Positions 1-11,479 of a stretch of 64,000 nucleotides of DNA are shown in pieces; the first letter of the stretch is position 1, and each line of letters starts with the position of its first letter. A model generated the notes under the pieces. That model had not been told where the DNA came from, ran no database searches, and was given only the letters and a program-made list of their open reading frames with translations. The stretch spans positions 76,724,792 through 76,788,791 of the forward strand of contig CATQJL010000305.1 in NCBI GenBank assembly GCA_958299035.1, read 5' to 3'. Position numbers and translations under genes: made by a program. The stretch comes from Cylicocyclus nassatus. Its lineage: Eukaryota > Nematoda > Chromadorea > Rhabditida > Strongylidae.

Positions 1-149
1 GGCCTCCTACTTCTAGGAGCGCTCGCATCGCGGAGCCGCGACACCATCCAATTCTCCTTGATCTGTTCTTTCCAATGATATTATGCATTCATACATCGAT
101 CGCTTTGTAACTTCACATAGTTTTTAGAATTATGGGCTTTTATCGATTT

Positions 150-570
150 TATCGATTACTTTTATCGATTTTATCGATCTTTGCAAATCAAGCTACGGAG
201 CTGGGAGCTGGCACAGGGGGTAATCGGGCATGCTGATTACGAATATGATAACCATTTCTGGAAATACCCATTACTAACATTGATTTAATCGATTTTTTGC
301 AATGTTTGAGCTACGGGCTGGAAGTTGGCACAGTGGGTAATCGAGCATACTGACTACGAATACAATATCAGTTTTTAGAATTACCAATTACTTATGAATT
401 TTATCGTTTTTTTTGCGAAATTCAAGCTACGGAGCTGGGAGCACAGGGCGTAAGCGAGCATGTCGATTACGATTATAGTAAGTGTTCTTGAAAGTGTCTA
501 TTATTATCGATTTTATCTATTCTTTGTAAAATTAGAGCTACGCGGCTGGCTTTTGGCACAGAGTTGTATA
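150..570. repeat. Satellite-like tandem array, ~115-bp unit
   Basis: Four imperfect tandem units, each recognisable by an anchor like GAGCTACGGGGCTGGGAG followed by TGGCACAGGG and a GAGCATGCTGATTACGAATA-type stretch. Anchors lie near 190, 308, 422 and 533, giving a period of about 111-118 bp. AT-rich blocks of ATCGATTTTATCGATT separate the anchors. The last unit is interrupted at 570 by the foldback element that follows. Further degenerate units occur at 2225-2290, 2765-2960 and 4315-4375. Nothing coding is seen. Confidence 0.8.
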
Positions 571-2115
571 CAGTGCTGGCCATAGCTATAAAGCCACCCT
601 AAAAATAACTGTAATTTGCTCTCTCTTGCTCCAAATTGTCCAAAAAACCACTATTCTGTGTGCAAGCTAACGTTGTATCATTGACCAGAACGGCTCCTAA
701 TTTCATTGGTTTTGGCCGGACAAAAATTGAAAATTTGAAAAAAGGGGTTCCCAAGGCTGGTCAGAGCTATAAAGCCACCTCTCATTTCCAATCAGTACTA
801 CGTTTTTTGAACCTGAAATTTTTTGTACATATACAACATCAAAATATTGAACATTTATCACGCTTGGAAGCAGTCGCCTTTTCAAAAAGGAGATTCATTC
901 TGCATTTTTTGCTTAAAAATGTATAAAAAATTATAATGCTTGGAAAAACTGCCTTTTTACCGAATTTTCAAGCATTTGTTTGACTCGAATGAAGGTCCTA
1001 GGCTTCGCCGAGCCTTTGCAATGGATATGGTGAAAAGCGCAGGAGTCAACATGGCTTAGTCGCTGATACCGATAAATGAGCCTCTACGCCACCTCCAGGT
1101 AGATGAGTTTTCGAACCGCAGAAATTGAGTTCTAATGCCCGAAAAGCTCTGTCACGTGCTCACACGTCGCCTGTACAACGATAGACTCGTGCGCATAGCT
1201 TGAACATCATCGCAACTCTTAGGATTTTGGTTCCGCCTTGAACGCTTTTCTTCCAAAAATGAGTGGTGCACTCTGCCTGATCATGACGCACTCCGACTTC
1301 TCCATCGAGCGGAAAACCGCTCAAAACTTCAAAATTCTAGTATTCCTGACGGTTTTGTAAGATTGACTTGAAGAAGAGTTCAAAGCAGTAAAATCTGAAG
1401 TCATGTGAGATACACTGCGCACAACCAAACTGCAGACAAAGCGTTTTGAGTTCATTGCTGCAAGTACGTCTTTGTAAAAAGCCTGACAGCTTCTGCATGA
1501 GTACGTCACCATGCGAACAAGGTGTCAACTTTCAACCGAAAATTTTCGCGCGTCAGAAATCAAGTTTTGCGTCTCAGAAGCGTGCTTACACCTCGGTAAG
1601 ATGAGGCTCGTTCATCAAGATCAGCGATTACGCAATGTTGAGTCCAGCACTTTTCACCATACTCATTGCAAAGGCTCGGCGAAGCCTAGGACCTTCATTC
1701 GAGTCAAATAAATGCTTGAAAATTCGGTAAAAAGGCAGTTTTTCCAAGCATTATAATTTTTTATACATTTTTAAGCAAAAAATGAGGATGAATCTCTTTT
1801 TTGAAAAGGCGACTGCTTCCAAGCGTGATAAATGTTTAATATTTTGATGTTGTATATGTACAAAAAATTTCAGGTTCAAAAATCGTAGTACTGATTGGAA
1901 ATGAGAGGTGGCTTTATAGCTGTGACCAGCCTTGGGAACCCCTATTTTCAAATTTTCAATTTTTCTCCGGCCAAAACCAATGAAATTGGGAGCCGTTCTG
2001 GTCAATGATACAACGTTAGTTTGCACACAGAATAGTGGTTTTTCAAATAATTTCGAAGAAAAAAGAGCGAATTACAGTGATTTTCAGGGTGGCTTTATAG
2101 CTATGGCCAGCACTG
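571..2115. mobile_element. Tc1-type non-autonomous foldback element, TA target site
   Basis: The ends are inverted repeats starting CAGTGCTGGCCATAGCTATA, flanked on both sides by TA (569-570 and 2116-2117). CAGTGCTGGCC is the characteristic terminus of nematode Tc1-family transposons, and TA is their target duplication. The arms pair for about 450-500 bp each, including CCTAGGCTTCGCCGAGCC near 995 and its complement near 1675, and weaken towards the centre. No transposase frame is present: the frames in the two arms are mirror images of one another. It sits inside a satellite unit, which gives the insertion order. Confidence 0.88.
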
Positions 2116-2117
2116 TA

Positions 2118-3185
2118 TGAGCAGGGATGTGTATTCTCAATAACGGTTACTATCTTCGCTCACTGCGAAGATCGTTATTGGGAATACCCATCCCCCAGAA
2201 TATTTTTATTGATTTCTTCTTTTCAAAGTTAAAGCTACGAGGCTGAGATGGCACCGGTCCTCGAGCATGCTGAGAATTCTATAATCACACTCGGCTTTGA
2301 CTAAGACGGTGAATTCACCTAAAGTTGCTATAAATTTTTGCCCGCCTTTACCTTGTGAAAATCCTAATTCTGCCCCTAAAATCAGAAAAGCACAAAGAGC
2401 CTGGTCTTGAGGGAAGAAAAGGCTTATAAACTTGGGCGGCAAGATATTTCCGCTAAGAATTCCTAGGTGTCAATGCCTAATTATACAGAAATTTGATTGA
2501 AATTTACTTCTGTCCTTTTCACTTTGCAAAAACCATACTTCTGCCTCTGAAAGCAGAAAAGTGGTCTCTAGGAAAGGACAGACCCATGAGCTTCATGCGA
2601 CAGAATATTTCGTTAAGACGTTTGATCCCCTAAACTTAACGAAAAGAATACTTCTGCCCCTATTTGATTATATAGAAACTGCCTGAAATTCGCTTCTGGT
2701 CCCAGTTTTTGCAAAAATTACGCTTCCGCCCCTAAAAGCAAAACGGCACAGATAGCTTGGTTTTGTGGTTGCAAAGTTTAAGCTGCAGGGTAGGGAGTTG
2801 GCACAGGGGGCAATCGAGCATGCTGATTGCGAATACAATATTAGTTTTTGAAATCTTCCATTAATTTTGTCGATTTTATCGATTTTTTGCAAAGTTTGAG
2901 CTAAGGGGCTCGGAGTTGGCACAGGAGGGCAACCGAGCATTCTGATTGCGAGTACAATATTAGTTTGGCACTTTTGGCTATCCGGGCCTCAAAAAATTTT
3001 TTGTCGTAGAGGCTTGCTCAAACTTCGTGTATAAGGGTTATCTTATATGCTATTACACATATCACACTTTCTCCGCAGAACGTCTCCCCGTGTGGTTCCG
3101 ATAGATGTACGGTGGGAAGTCAAAATCATGAAATCGACTGGAGTTCGGTCCAGAGAACTTATTCGACAGACTGATTACGAATTTC

Positions 3186-3222
<37 letters not shown>

Positions 3223-4598
3223 ATTGGGACCTTTTCATCGAGTTATGGTGGCTATACGGTATGGGGTCGAAAACATAGATTTGCTTTGAACTTCGTCTAG
3301 GGTGGCCATTTAGCGCACTGGACATGAATATCATGCTGATTTCGCAGGATGCATTTTCTTGGGTTACCTTGGGTGTAGATGGGTCGGAGTTTCAAATTTG
3401 CTCAAAACCTTACCTGTAACGGTTCACAAGCATACTGCTTATGAATATGATGAACTATGAACTATGAACTTGCTCGCAGTCATAACGCATTATTGTGAAG
3501 TTATGGTGAGTCGCAGGGCTTAAATGGATATTTTTTCGCTTTCGGGCCAATTTAGATCCCAGATATTCACGAAATCTGGAAACGGTCGTTTTGCAGGGCG
3601 GTCTCCAGCGCCATCCTGATAACTGTTCCAACGTAGAACGCACGCGGCAAATCTCCTCCCCCTCCCCCGTTCTTCGCTTAGGCAAAAGCCGCCGAAGGGT
3701 GTATCGCGCGCGGCAGTGGTCCTATAAGGAAAGCATTATGGTCGTGGGAAACTTTCTAAACCACACGAATTGCCTTTATCGTGGGGATTGAGTACGATAT
3801 TCTTGAAACAGCACTTTAAAAGTACCTACTGCCAAGGTTTCAGAGAGGTTCATGGTTTTTACCCGCTGCCACGTACCTACCGTTACTCCGCGAAAAACTT
3901 TCAAAACGCAACGAGAGCCTTTTAAACGTGGTCAGAAGGTCGAATCTCTCCAGACCAAGTTTCCGCTAAAACTGAGATTTTGTCTCTTACAGTATACCTA
4001 CCATAACTCTGTGAAAAGCCCCAAAATGCCGAAGAAGTATGATACTCGTAATCAGCATGTCAATTAGCCCCCCCCCCCAAGCAGATTTCAGCGAAATCCA
4101 TGATTTTAGCATCTTACGGTACCCACCTTAAACCCAGAAAATGGCGCTATCGCGCGATATGACTAGGTATTCGTCATCAGCTGCTCAACTAAACCTCATA
4201 TACCATGTTTGAGCAGGATCCACCACAAAAACATTTTGCGGGCCGGATAGGCAAATAACGCCATCAGTTTTTAGATTTATTCTTACTTTGATCGATTTTA
4301 TTGATTTTTTTGCAAAGTTTGAGCTACGGGGCTGGGGGCTGGTGAGAAAGGTAAATGAGCATACTGATTACTAACACAGCGGGAATAGGTAATGCATGTA
4401 GAAGTGAGCACATGGAAAGGTTGTACAGGGATAGGAATAGAATTTTTATTGATCTTGACAGAGCTGGGCGGAGCCGGGTAAGAGAGCTAGTTTCTTCTAA
4501 TTTATTGCAGCATGTTGAGTTAAATTTTTTCCCTGGGATCTTATTCTTGGAAACCTTCAAAGAATTATTTGTCAAGCAAGCAACTCTAGATACCCTGA
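2118..4598. other. No supported gene; satellite remnants and microsatellite
   Basis: Contains degenerate satellite units at 2225-2290, 2765-2960 and 4315-4375, a CT microsatellite at 3189-3218 and a run of C near 4067. The short frames here have no splice-site or compositional support. Confidence 0.6.
3189..3218. repeat. (CT)15 microsatellite
   Basis: An uninterrupted CT dinucleotide run read directly from the sequence. Confidence 0.97.
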
Positions 4599-4798
4599 TT
4601 TCACGCGCATAAGGCGCGGGGGATTTTTTTCCAAAATCGACCAGCCCAGACACGCCAAAGAACTTTACAAGTAAAGGACCCTATAACGTGCTGTATATTG
4701 CTCAGAGAATGCAGTATTAGGATCTCTTTCCACAATACAGTGAAGCGGCTGATCGGCTCGCTTGAAAAATCGAAAAAGCGCGCCTCATACGCGTGAAA
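4599..4798. mobile_element. 200-bp terminal-inverted-repeat element, copy 1
   Basis: Ends are TTTCACGCG... and its complement ...CGCGTGAAA, with an inner GGCGCG/CGCGCC pair. The body is about 70-75 percent identical by eye to 50612-50813, and both copies are close to 200 bp. The minus-strand frame ending in WAGRFWKK seen in both copies is the repeat itself, not a shared gene. The target duplication is unclear, so no superfamily is assigned. Confidence 0.72.
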
Positions 4799-5181
4799 TA
4801 GGGTAACCAAAAAAGTTAAAGATATGTTTTCTAAAAACTTGTTTCTCATCTTCCATTTGCGAAGTTTCAACTTCTCGAATATTTTTCTTGTGATTATGGC
4901 ATGCTTCAAGTGCATATTTAGTAATTGCGACGGACGAGGCTGCGTTCTCGCGATTGCGCTCACCGGTGCAAAATGGGTGCTGGATGCAGTAAGCCAGTTC
5001 GGCACGCGTGCCGTCTATGGCGGCAGCTTTGGCGGCGGGGTCTTTGTAGTATAAAGCACGTCCTCCATTTAGTAGCTAGGAAAAGAGCAAGAAAAGCGAA
5101 AGCAGCAAATTGAAACACATTGCTACTAGAGGATCACGTTTGAGCTTAAAAGCTTCGAAGAATGACATCCAATTCCACTTA

Positions 5182-5885
5182 GGGCCGCATGCACTAACAT
5201 CTCCGCGGGGAGGGGATCGCAGCTCAAAAGAAAGCTTTATATTTCGAAACTCCAGATACCTGGATTTCACGTTGTGTACCTATCCGTAAGTATTCCTACT
5301 ACCCTTCACTATGAACATGTTGATGAAGAGCGAGAAGCTGTACGAACCGTATTTTCCAGCTTTTGTATGATCCCTGATGATCCCCAGCGCTTTTCTTCAA
5401 AGTCATTTTTCCTCCTCCGAAGTTAACGAAAACCTTGCAAAGTTGCACTGAACATCTAACACAACAGTGCTAAGCATGTTGCTGATGAGAACAAATGAGT
5501 TTTTGAAAAGTCGAATTTTTCGGTAGACCTCAAATTTCGACCTGTGGATCATCGAAAATTTCATGACTTCAAAACATCATTTGTTCCTATCAGCAACATG
5601 CTTAGCACTGTCGGGTTAGATAATCTACATAACTTTGGAGGTTATTCGTTAACTTTGGAGAAAGAGAAATGACCTTAAAGAAAAGCGCCTATGATCATCA
5701 GGGATCATACAAAAGCTGGAAAAAGCGGTTCGTACAGCTTCTCGCTCCTGTTCAACATGTTCATAGTGAAGGGTATAGGAATACTTACGGATAGGTACAC
5801 GAAGTGAAATCCAGGTATCTGAAGTTTCGAAATATAAAGCTTTCTTCTAAGCTGCTCCCCGCGGGGATGTTAGTGCATGCGGCCC
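5182..5885. mobile_element. Harbinger-type foldback MITE, TTA target site
   Basis: A near-complete palindrome: the left end GGGCCGCATGCACTAACATC pairs with the right end, and complementarity continues through the body (for example the segment at 5300-5350 with 5725-5780). It is flanked by TTA at 5179-5181 and 5886-5888. TTA duplications with G-rich ends are typical of PIF/Harbinger elements. It is 704 bp with no transposase frame. Confidence 0.85.
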
Positions 5886-6146
5886 TTAGTCTTTAGGGCT
5901 TGACTAACTCCACGTACTTAACTCTTCCCTCCCCCCTCCTCTCCCTCCCTGGGTCGGAAATCGGGACCGCCACTGATATATAGTACATTATTCCGATGTC
6001 GTTTTTTATACACCAAAGCAGTGAATAATCTGACAACTGCATGCTGCATGCTGTATTCTGCAACCACTGACAGTGATCTTTATGCATCGAATGCATTTTG
6101 TAAATTTATTTTCTCTTTTGAACATTCATTAGCACTTAGGCAGGCC

Positions 6147-6387
6147 CTATACTCCTCGAGGAGTATAGCATGGAAAAGGGCGATCGCCAGTCGCCAATAC
6201 TGGCGACTGTGTCTTCTATGCGTATCGATCGCTAACAAGTTATCACACGTCCAACCGATACATATTTAATGTGTAGTCGCAACACTGGCGACTGGCGATC
6301 GCCAATATTGGCGACAAAAATCGCCAGTTTTACACGTACTTGGTGCATATCGATCGTCGCCATGCTATACTCCTTGAGGAGTATAGC
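6147..6387. repeat. Nested palindrome pair with an inverted 22-24-bp palindrome at each end
   Basis: The sequence CTATACTCCTCGAGGAGTA and its complementary half at 6147-6168 is itself a perfect palindrome, and a one-base variant occurs at 6364-6387. Between them are GGCGATCGCCAGTCGCCAAT and its inverted partners (6178-6205 and 6285-6325), plus GCGTATCGATCGC/GCATATCGATCGTC. The result is palindromes inside a larger inverted repeat of about 241 bp. No target duplication is clear. Confidence 0.8.
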
Positions 6388-6627
6388 GCGTGCCTTAGCT
6401 ACAAGGGAACAAGGGACTCTACTCATTGTTGATGAACTGAGGGACTCTGAATAAAACATTTAAGTCATTCGGTCAACGAAAAAGTAATTCCAAGTACTGT
6501 TACCTAAAATTTTGTAGAGGCATTTCTTCCTATACATTTTTGGCTTGTATCGTTTGAAGTGACTTGTGTCAAACTTAATCAGGGTGAGAACTACACAAGA
6601 AAATTTATACTTTGTGAAGAGGCAGAT

Positions 6628-7161
6628 TTATTTCAACTCATCATGATAATCACTTCCATAACTATATTCTGTATCCGAATAATCAGAAACTTCAAAGCGA
6701 TCAATTGGATCCCAATCAACACCATCAAATGGATCATCTGGATCATATTCATAAACATCATAAATAAAGTAGTGTGCCAAATGTGTTCCGTGGTTTTGTC
6801 CACTGAGGTTTCCGAGATACTGTTTCAACTCCTCTAAGACGTTGTTATAGCCTTCTTCGGTCGAAATATCGCCTTTTACTGAGTAGATCCAGCCAACGCG
6901 TTTGCCGGTGTGAGACCATCTTTCATGTGTAGGAGGTTGTTTAAGAAAAATCTCATTGTTCTCCGTACCATCAGCATGATTGTTATCAGGTTTTCTTTCC
7001 TTGTAGTTTTCATCGTCATCCGGAATCATGTTTTGCTCCTCGGAATCTGCTTTATTGCCAAAAAGTTGATTGAAGAAGTCCCAGAAGTTTCTTGAGTGAA
7101 CACTGCCAGTGAGGAAAATGATCTCAAAAGATAAGAGACATTGCACAAAAATTGAAGTCAT
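6628..7161 (-). CDS. Small secreted acidic protein, 177 aa, family unknown
   Basis: One open exon of 177 codons. The N-terminus is a hydrophobic signal-peptide-like stretch (residues 1-23, ending GSVHS). The mature part has no obvious membrane segment, carries charged and amide-rich residues around 40-75, and ends in a strongly acidic tyrosine-rich tail (residues ~130-175, many D/E/Y). An acceptor-like TCTTTCAG lies 14 bases before the ATG, consistent with trans-splicing or a 5' intron. The stop overlaps an AATAAA polyadenylation signal (AAATAAATC), so the transcript appears very compact. I do not recognise the family. Secretion is inferred from the N-terminus alone, and a small upstream coding exon is possible. 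Confidence 0.6.
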   Translation of the reverse strand: MTSIFVQCLLSFEIIFLTGSVHSRNFWDFFNQLFGNKADSEEQNMIPDDDENYKERKPDNNHADGTENNEIFLKQPPTHERWSHTGKRVGWIYSVKGDISTEEGYNNVLEELKQYLGNLSGQNHGTHLAHYFIYDVYEYDPDDPFDGVDWDPIDRFEVSDYSDTEYSYGSDYHDELK

Positions 7162-7582
7162 AAACTTTGGAGATTCTGAAAGAGGAAGCTGCGCACATAT
7201 AATCAGATTTCTTGTAGTATGAGCAATAAAATGAACTTAAGTAGACAGCAGCTTTAAACTCGTGAAGTTATGCGTGCTTTCTACTCTCACAATCTGAAAA
7301 TTTTTTCTTTAGATTATGTGTGTATAAATACTGGTCTTAGTCGAAATGCAACTCACCGTTAGCAGTGACGGCTTCATTTTCAGTTGACAAAAAGAATTTC
7401 AACTGATTTTAGTGATTTGAATGGTAGACAACGTTCCTGTTTGCACACATTTCAGCGGCATCACGCACACAATCATTGAAAAACCCATTATTCTGAGTCT
7501 AATATGCCAAGTACATTCCATTGAAGGTAATGGAAATCGAGCGCAATGTTAAGGAATTTTTGCAACTATTAGGATGCTTTGC

Positions 7583-7860
7583 CTAGATAGAAGCATATCC
7601 AGAACTAATAGCATATACTTCACTGTAGAAAAGACAAAATGTCGTACGCAAAACGCAGCACGCTATTTTAGCGCAGAAGTATGGTTTGTTAATGCTTTTC
7701 TCGTAATTTGGACTATATCCATACAGAATTTCTAAAAATTGTATTTCCAATTTTGATGGTTTCATCACTTTATTTATTAACTGATTTTTCTGCTTTCTAA
7801 AATCCAACCCATCATTCGACGAACAGTCAACATTTTTATTTTCGTTGTTAAGCAGCCCTT
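7583..7860 (-). CDS. Possible exon, unknown
   Basis: An open minus-strand frame with plausible composition (KLLFEGLLNNENKNVDC, SKLEIQFLEILYGYSPNY). Its upstream end runs through a C/G homopolymer (7890-7902) that is unlikely to be coding, and no clean splice sites bound it. It may be an exon or pseudogene piece. Confidence 0.22.
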
Positions 7861-7933
7861 CAAACAAAAGCTTACGGTGAAATACTGCCCCCCCCCCCCC
7901 CATCCAGATGCTTACTGGGAGATATACTGACAT

Positions 7934-9383
7934 ATTGACCAGGGTAGTGTTGGTGAGAATCTTCAGTCACAACAGCCTATCGCGTTCTTGAAAAAGAAAG
8001 TGCCCTTGATTCAACGGGATTGGCATCTGGAAGGCTACTGCTTGCATTCGCGACGCAGTCTGCATCTCTCTTGCAAGTGTACTCTTCGACCACTAGCCTG
8101 AATTAGGTTTTGAAGCTGCCAGTCGCCAATCTATGGTGCTTTAGAGGCTGTTGATTACAGCCTTGTAGAGATAACAGAGCACTCAGTAGAAAAAAAACGG
8201 AGTATACAAATTTACCTAGACTTCATGAAAGTGCATACGTTTAGAGTCAAAATTTGAAAAGTTCTGCATGAGGCCTTATCTCTGCATCATCTCTGTACGC
8301 TCGCTTCATGCTGAACATATGACACGTGTTTGTTCTTGAACTTACAGCAATCAATTAGTTTTGCTTGCGCAAGTTATGCTGTGTTCTTGCTATCACCCGA
8401 TGCAGGGTTTCTTTCGGGTGTATGCCCTTCTGAACCGCTCGTCCTAGCACCTAATTACCCCCCCCCCGAGCGGCGGTAATCACTTTGCTTTCTTATAATC
8501 TAACAGATATTCTAAATATTTCGGAGTACTTCAAAGCAAGCGAGTGCACATTTTCCGTCGATAGTAGTGTCGATCTTTTATAAGAAGACAAAGACTGGGG
8601 AAGATTGAGTTTTTTACTCTCTATTTCCTAATTTTTTTGCAAAATTTGCATATGTAAGCTGGAAATCCATGTAAGCCACCCACGTGCTAACGCTGATTAG
8701 CATGTTAGAACCCAAGTTCTTCTTTTCTTCTCTTTGAAAAAGTGCTTTTACCCAACTCGTCCAATTTTAGAGCGCTTGCGTCTCCAACGACAGCTTAGCT
8801 CTCTTACGGCAGCGTCGACCAATCAGAAGCGCGCAGTAATTAGGCTGCTAAGGCTTCGCGGCAGCTGTTGTTTGAAGAGTTGGAAGATATTCTAGTTGTC
8901 TGTTAGAGCAACCTCATAAGTATCGTGCTCATCGTATGCCACCGTATTTACACTCTCCTTTGTTGTTGCTGTGAGAGCAGGGGAGCCCAGAGAGGTGAAC
9001 AATGCGTTTCTCAAGCGATTCTGAATGCTTAGAATATCGGCCACAAGCAAGCTTTACCAGCTGTCATTTTTTAAATGTAAATTTACGTCTGTCACAATCT
9101 GGATCAAGCTTAGATTGGCATGGCACAACTTGTGTGTATGAGATTTCAGCGTGTTATCGATTTATGCGTAAAAATAGGAATGATCTTGTTTACAGCGCAT
9201 GAGCAATAATGAGGCCGCAAATTTGTTGTGTCCCTTCGAGACAATGATCAAAGGAAAAGTACGAAAAAATCATGATAAACTTGTGAAAAGGAAAGGGCTT
9301 GTATGATCGGCTTCCAGATTTGTGTGGACGCTGACTTTGCCTGATTACAAGGATGAACTTGTTGAGAGCATCGTCCCCCTATA
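7934..9383. other. No supported gene
   Basis: Mixed-composition sequence with a poly-C run at 8459-8467. Short frames lack splice or composition support. Confidence 0.5.
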
Positions 9384-9544
9384 GGCTGTACCAACCAGCA
9401 TCGGTCATGCGACGTAGCGCTTGCGGCAACTGCGAAGGCGCGGTGTGGCGCGTGCGAACTCTGCTACGCGCTAAGGCACGTCGCATGCGACGGTGCGTCG
9501 TCGCAAGACATACTGGCGCAGGACCGATGCTGGCTGATACAGCC
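9384..9544. mobile_element. 161-bp MITE with GGCTGTA ends
   Basis: Inverted ends GGCTGTACCAACCAGCATCG and GGCTGTATCAGCCAGCATCG (read on opposite strands) enclose a GC-rich core full of TGCGACG/CGTCGCA motifs. TATA flanks both sides (9380-9383, 9545-9548), so the target duplication is TA or TATA. No coding capacity. Confidence 0.78.
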
Positions 9545-9596
9545 TATAAGTTTTCGTTTCGATTTTTTCTTTTTTCGCACCTCTTGCGCGCGCTAA

Positions 9597-10061
9597 CAAG
9601 GGAGGTGTTTTCGGCAGCAGTGGTTTTTTCACATGAAATCGATACGACTAAAAAGAGCATCAAACGCTGATTCCAAATGTGTCTTCATTATCTGCCGAGC
9701 GCGTCTAGACCTCGAGTTATGAGCGTTTTTTGAGTTGAGAAATTAAATCCATAATTAGCACAATATACGTCAGATTTGCTCAAATGGTCCAATGTTGAAT
9801 ATCAAAGCACTTTATTTGAACAATACCTTCTATCTAAAGCATTCATACTTAAGACTGCTCTATTTGAGCGCTAAAAAGACCGTAAAATTTTATTTTACTT
9901 AGATTATGCGTTCATTTTTCGCACCAAGAAAATATTCATAACTCGACGTCTGGAGGTGCTCGGCAGATAACGAAGACAGACTTGGAATCAGCGTTTGATG
10001 CTTTTTATAGCCATATCAAATTCATGTGAAAAGGCCACTTCGACCGAAAACACCTCCCTTG
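9597..10061. mobile_element. Foldback MITE, TAA target site
   Basis: Ends CAAGGGAGGTGTTTTCGG pair with the complementary right end, flanked by TAA at 9594-9596 and 10062-10064. Inner pairs include GCATCAAACGCTGATTCCAA with TTGGAATCAGCGTTTGATGC, and the TCTGCCGAGC segments. TWA duplications suggest the PIF/Harbinger superfamily. The frames at its edges are parts of the inverted repeat. Confidence 0.8.
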
Positions 10062-10289
10062 TAAGTCCGAACCTAAAGTTGAACGAAAATCACAAATTAT
10101 TGAATTTTGGATACCCTTCACACCATTCATTTATTTATTTTATTTATTTTATGCATTCAAAAATAATCTTGACGAACGTGGTTTGTGCAAAAAAAGCGAA
10201 AGAGAAGAAAAAACAGCCTATCATAGACGTTTCCAGCGGCTGCAGTAGATCGAAATTTTAAATCAGTAAGCAACCCAATAATTCAACAG

Positions 10290-10473
10290 CATAATTCATA
10301 ATGTGAAAGCCGTAAGCGAATCATTCTCGAGCGAATCTAAGGAGGAAGCACCAAAGCGAATGGGCGAATCCATGCGTGCTCGGCAGAGAACCTCGTTCAG
10401 CTTCCTCTTGGATCGCTACCATGAGGACAAGCAGAGGTTGAATGAAATGGGATGGCTTGGAAGAGATTTGTAA
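10290..10473 (+). CDS. 3'-terminal exon of a small unknown gene
   Basis: After an ATTCAACAG acceptor the frame stays open to TAA at 10471-10473 and has strong coding character (ESKEEAPKRMGES, SFSFLLDRYHEDKQRLNEM, GWLGRDL). An in-frame ATG lies at 10360. The opposite-strand frame over the same bases is a shadow. Upstream exons are unclear: an open lysine-rich frame at 10152-10261 could belong to the gene, but I found no phase-consistent join. Function unknown. Confidence 0.5.
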
Positions 10474-10660
10474 ACAATTCAAAGTAGCTTCTAAGCAAAA
10501 CAACTACCGGAGACGAGTTAAGATATGGGTCAGTGCAACAGTCATAAGTTGAAAAAGATTCAAAGTTCAGAAGCTCAAATATAAAAGCAGCATTTGCAAC
10601 AGAAAGGAGAATTTCTAATTATTCTCAGACTGCCTCAGAAGAGAGGATAAATCGTTGCAT

Positions 10661-10827
10661 TTATTTTACGCTTAAAAACGCCCGTAGATGAAGCCTGCAG
10701 TGCAGTTTCTGGTAACAGTCTAAGCCATCCGGAGATTCTGTAAAACAAACTGTTATAAACCCAACGAAAACGGTTCCGATAAATTCGTAAATAACAAATG
10801 TTAAACCCACCATTTCTGTTTGTAGGT
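10661..10827 (-). CDS. Two 3' exons of an unknown gene, truncated near a MITE
   Basis: The terminal exon at 10661-10737 follows a GTTTTACAG acceptor and encodes ESPDGLDCYQKLHCRLHLRA before a TAA that overlaps AATAAA. A 17-base exon at 10811-10827 with GATTTTCAG and GTGGGT sites joins it in phase. No further 5' exon is recognisable, and the Harbinger-type MITE at 10923 lies immediately upstream. It is either the tail of a gene whose upstream exons I cannot see or a fragment cut off by repeat insertion. Confidence 0.4.
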
Positions 10828-10922
10828 CTGAAAATCCAGTATTTACTTGGGGCAAGTCTTAATTCTTTATGCAGAAGTCGAAACCCAAGAAAAGATCAAA
10901 ACTGTTCGTCTATGTTCTTTTA

Positions 10923-11122
10923 GGCCCCGGTCAGACTTCACGCGACTTGATCGTCGCGATCTAATCGCCAAGATTTCCATTCATTTTCATTTCACATTCA
11001 AAAATGTCGGGCTGGAAAAGTATCACAACCGAATGCAAGTTGATCGGCATGGAATGATATTGTAACAGTTGTCGTCGCGATTCAGTCGCGACGATCAAAT
11101 CGCGTGAAGTCTGCCCGGGGCC
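10923..11122. mobile_element. 200-bp Harbinger-type MITE, copy 1, TTA target site
   Basis: Ends GGCCCCGGTCAGACTTCACG and its right-hand complement, then an inner TGATCGTCGCGA/TCGCGACGATCA pair. Flanked by TTA at 10920-10922 and 11123-11125. A second copy with the same ends and body lies at 47938-48129. Confidence 0.9.
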
Positions 11123-11479
11123 TTAGGCGATTTTCATAGCTCGGCATATTGATGAAATTGAGTTTTTCACGACATGTCAGATATAAAATACGAGTAAAAG
11201 TCTTGTTGGACTTTTTCCAGCTTCAATGTATTTTCATTCAGAAAAGGGTTCCATATTACAGAGCAATATTCCAAATGTGGCGGAACATAAGCTCGGTAAA
11301 AACGTTTGAGAATCATCGAATTGTCGGTATGCACGCCACGAAAAATCGCAAATAAAACCGAACAAGCTTCGTTTACAACATTGTCAATATGAACAGAGAA
11401 ATTTAGATCGGAATCATCAAAACTCCCAGATCTGAGCGGTAGAACAGCTTGTCAGTCTGCTTCCATTATTTCATAGGTT

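Noticed and set aside
150..560. CRISPR-like array
   Set aside because: Units are imperfect and ~115 bp with no separate conserved repeat and variable spacer; the genome is eukaryotic.
636..2026. Two similar open frames on opposite strands as a gene pair
   Set aside because: They are the two arms of one inverted repeat; the similarity comes from complementarity, not duplicated genes.
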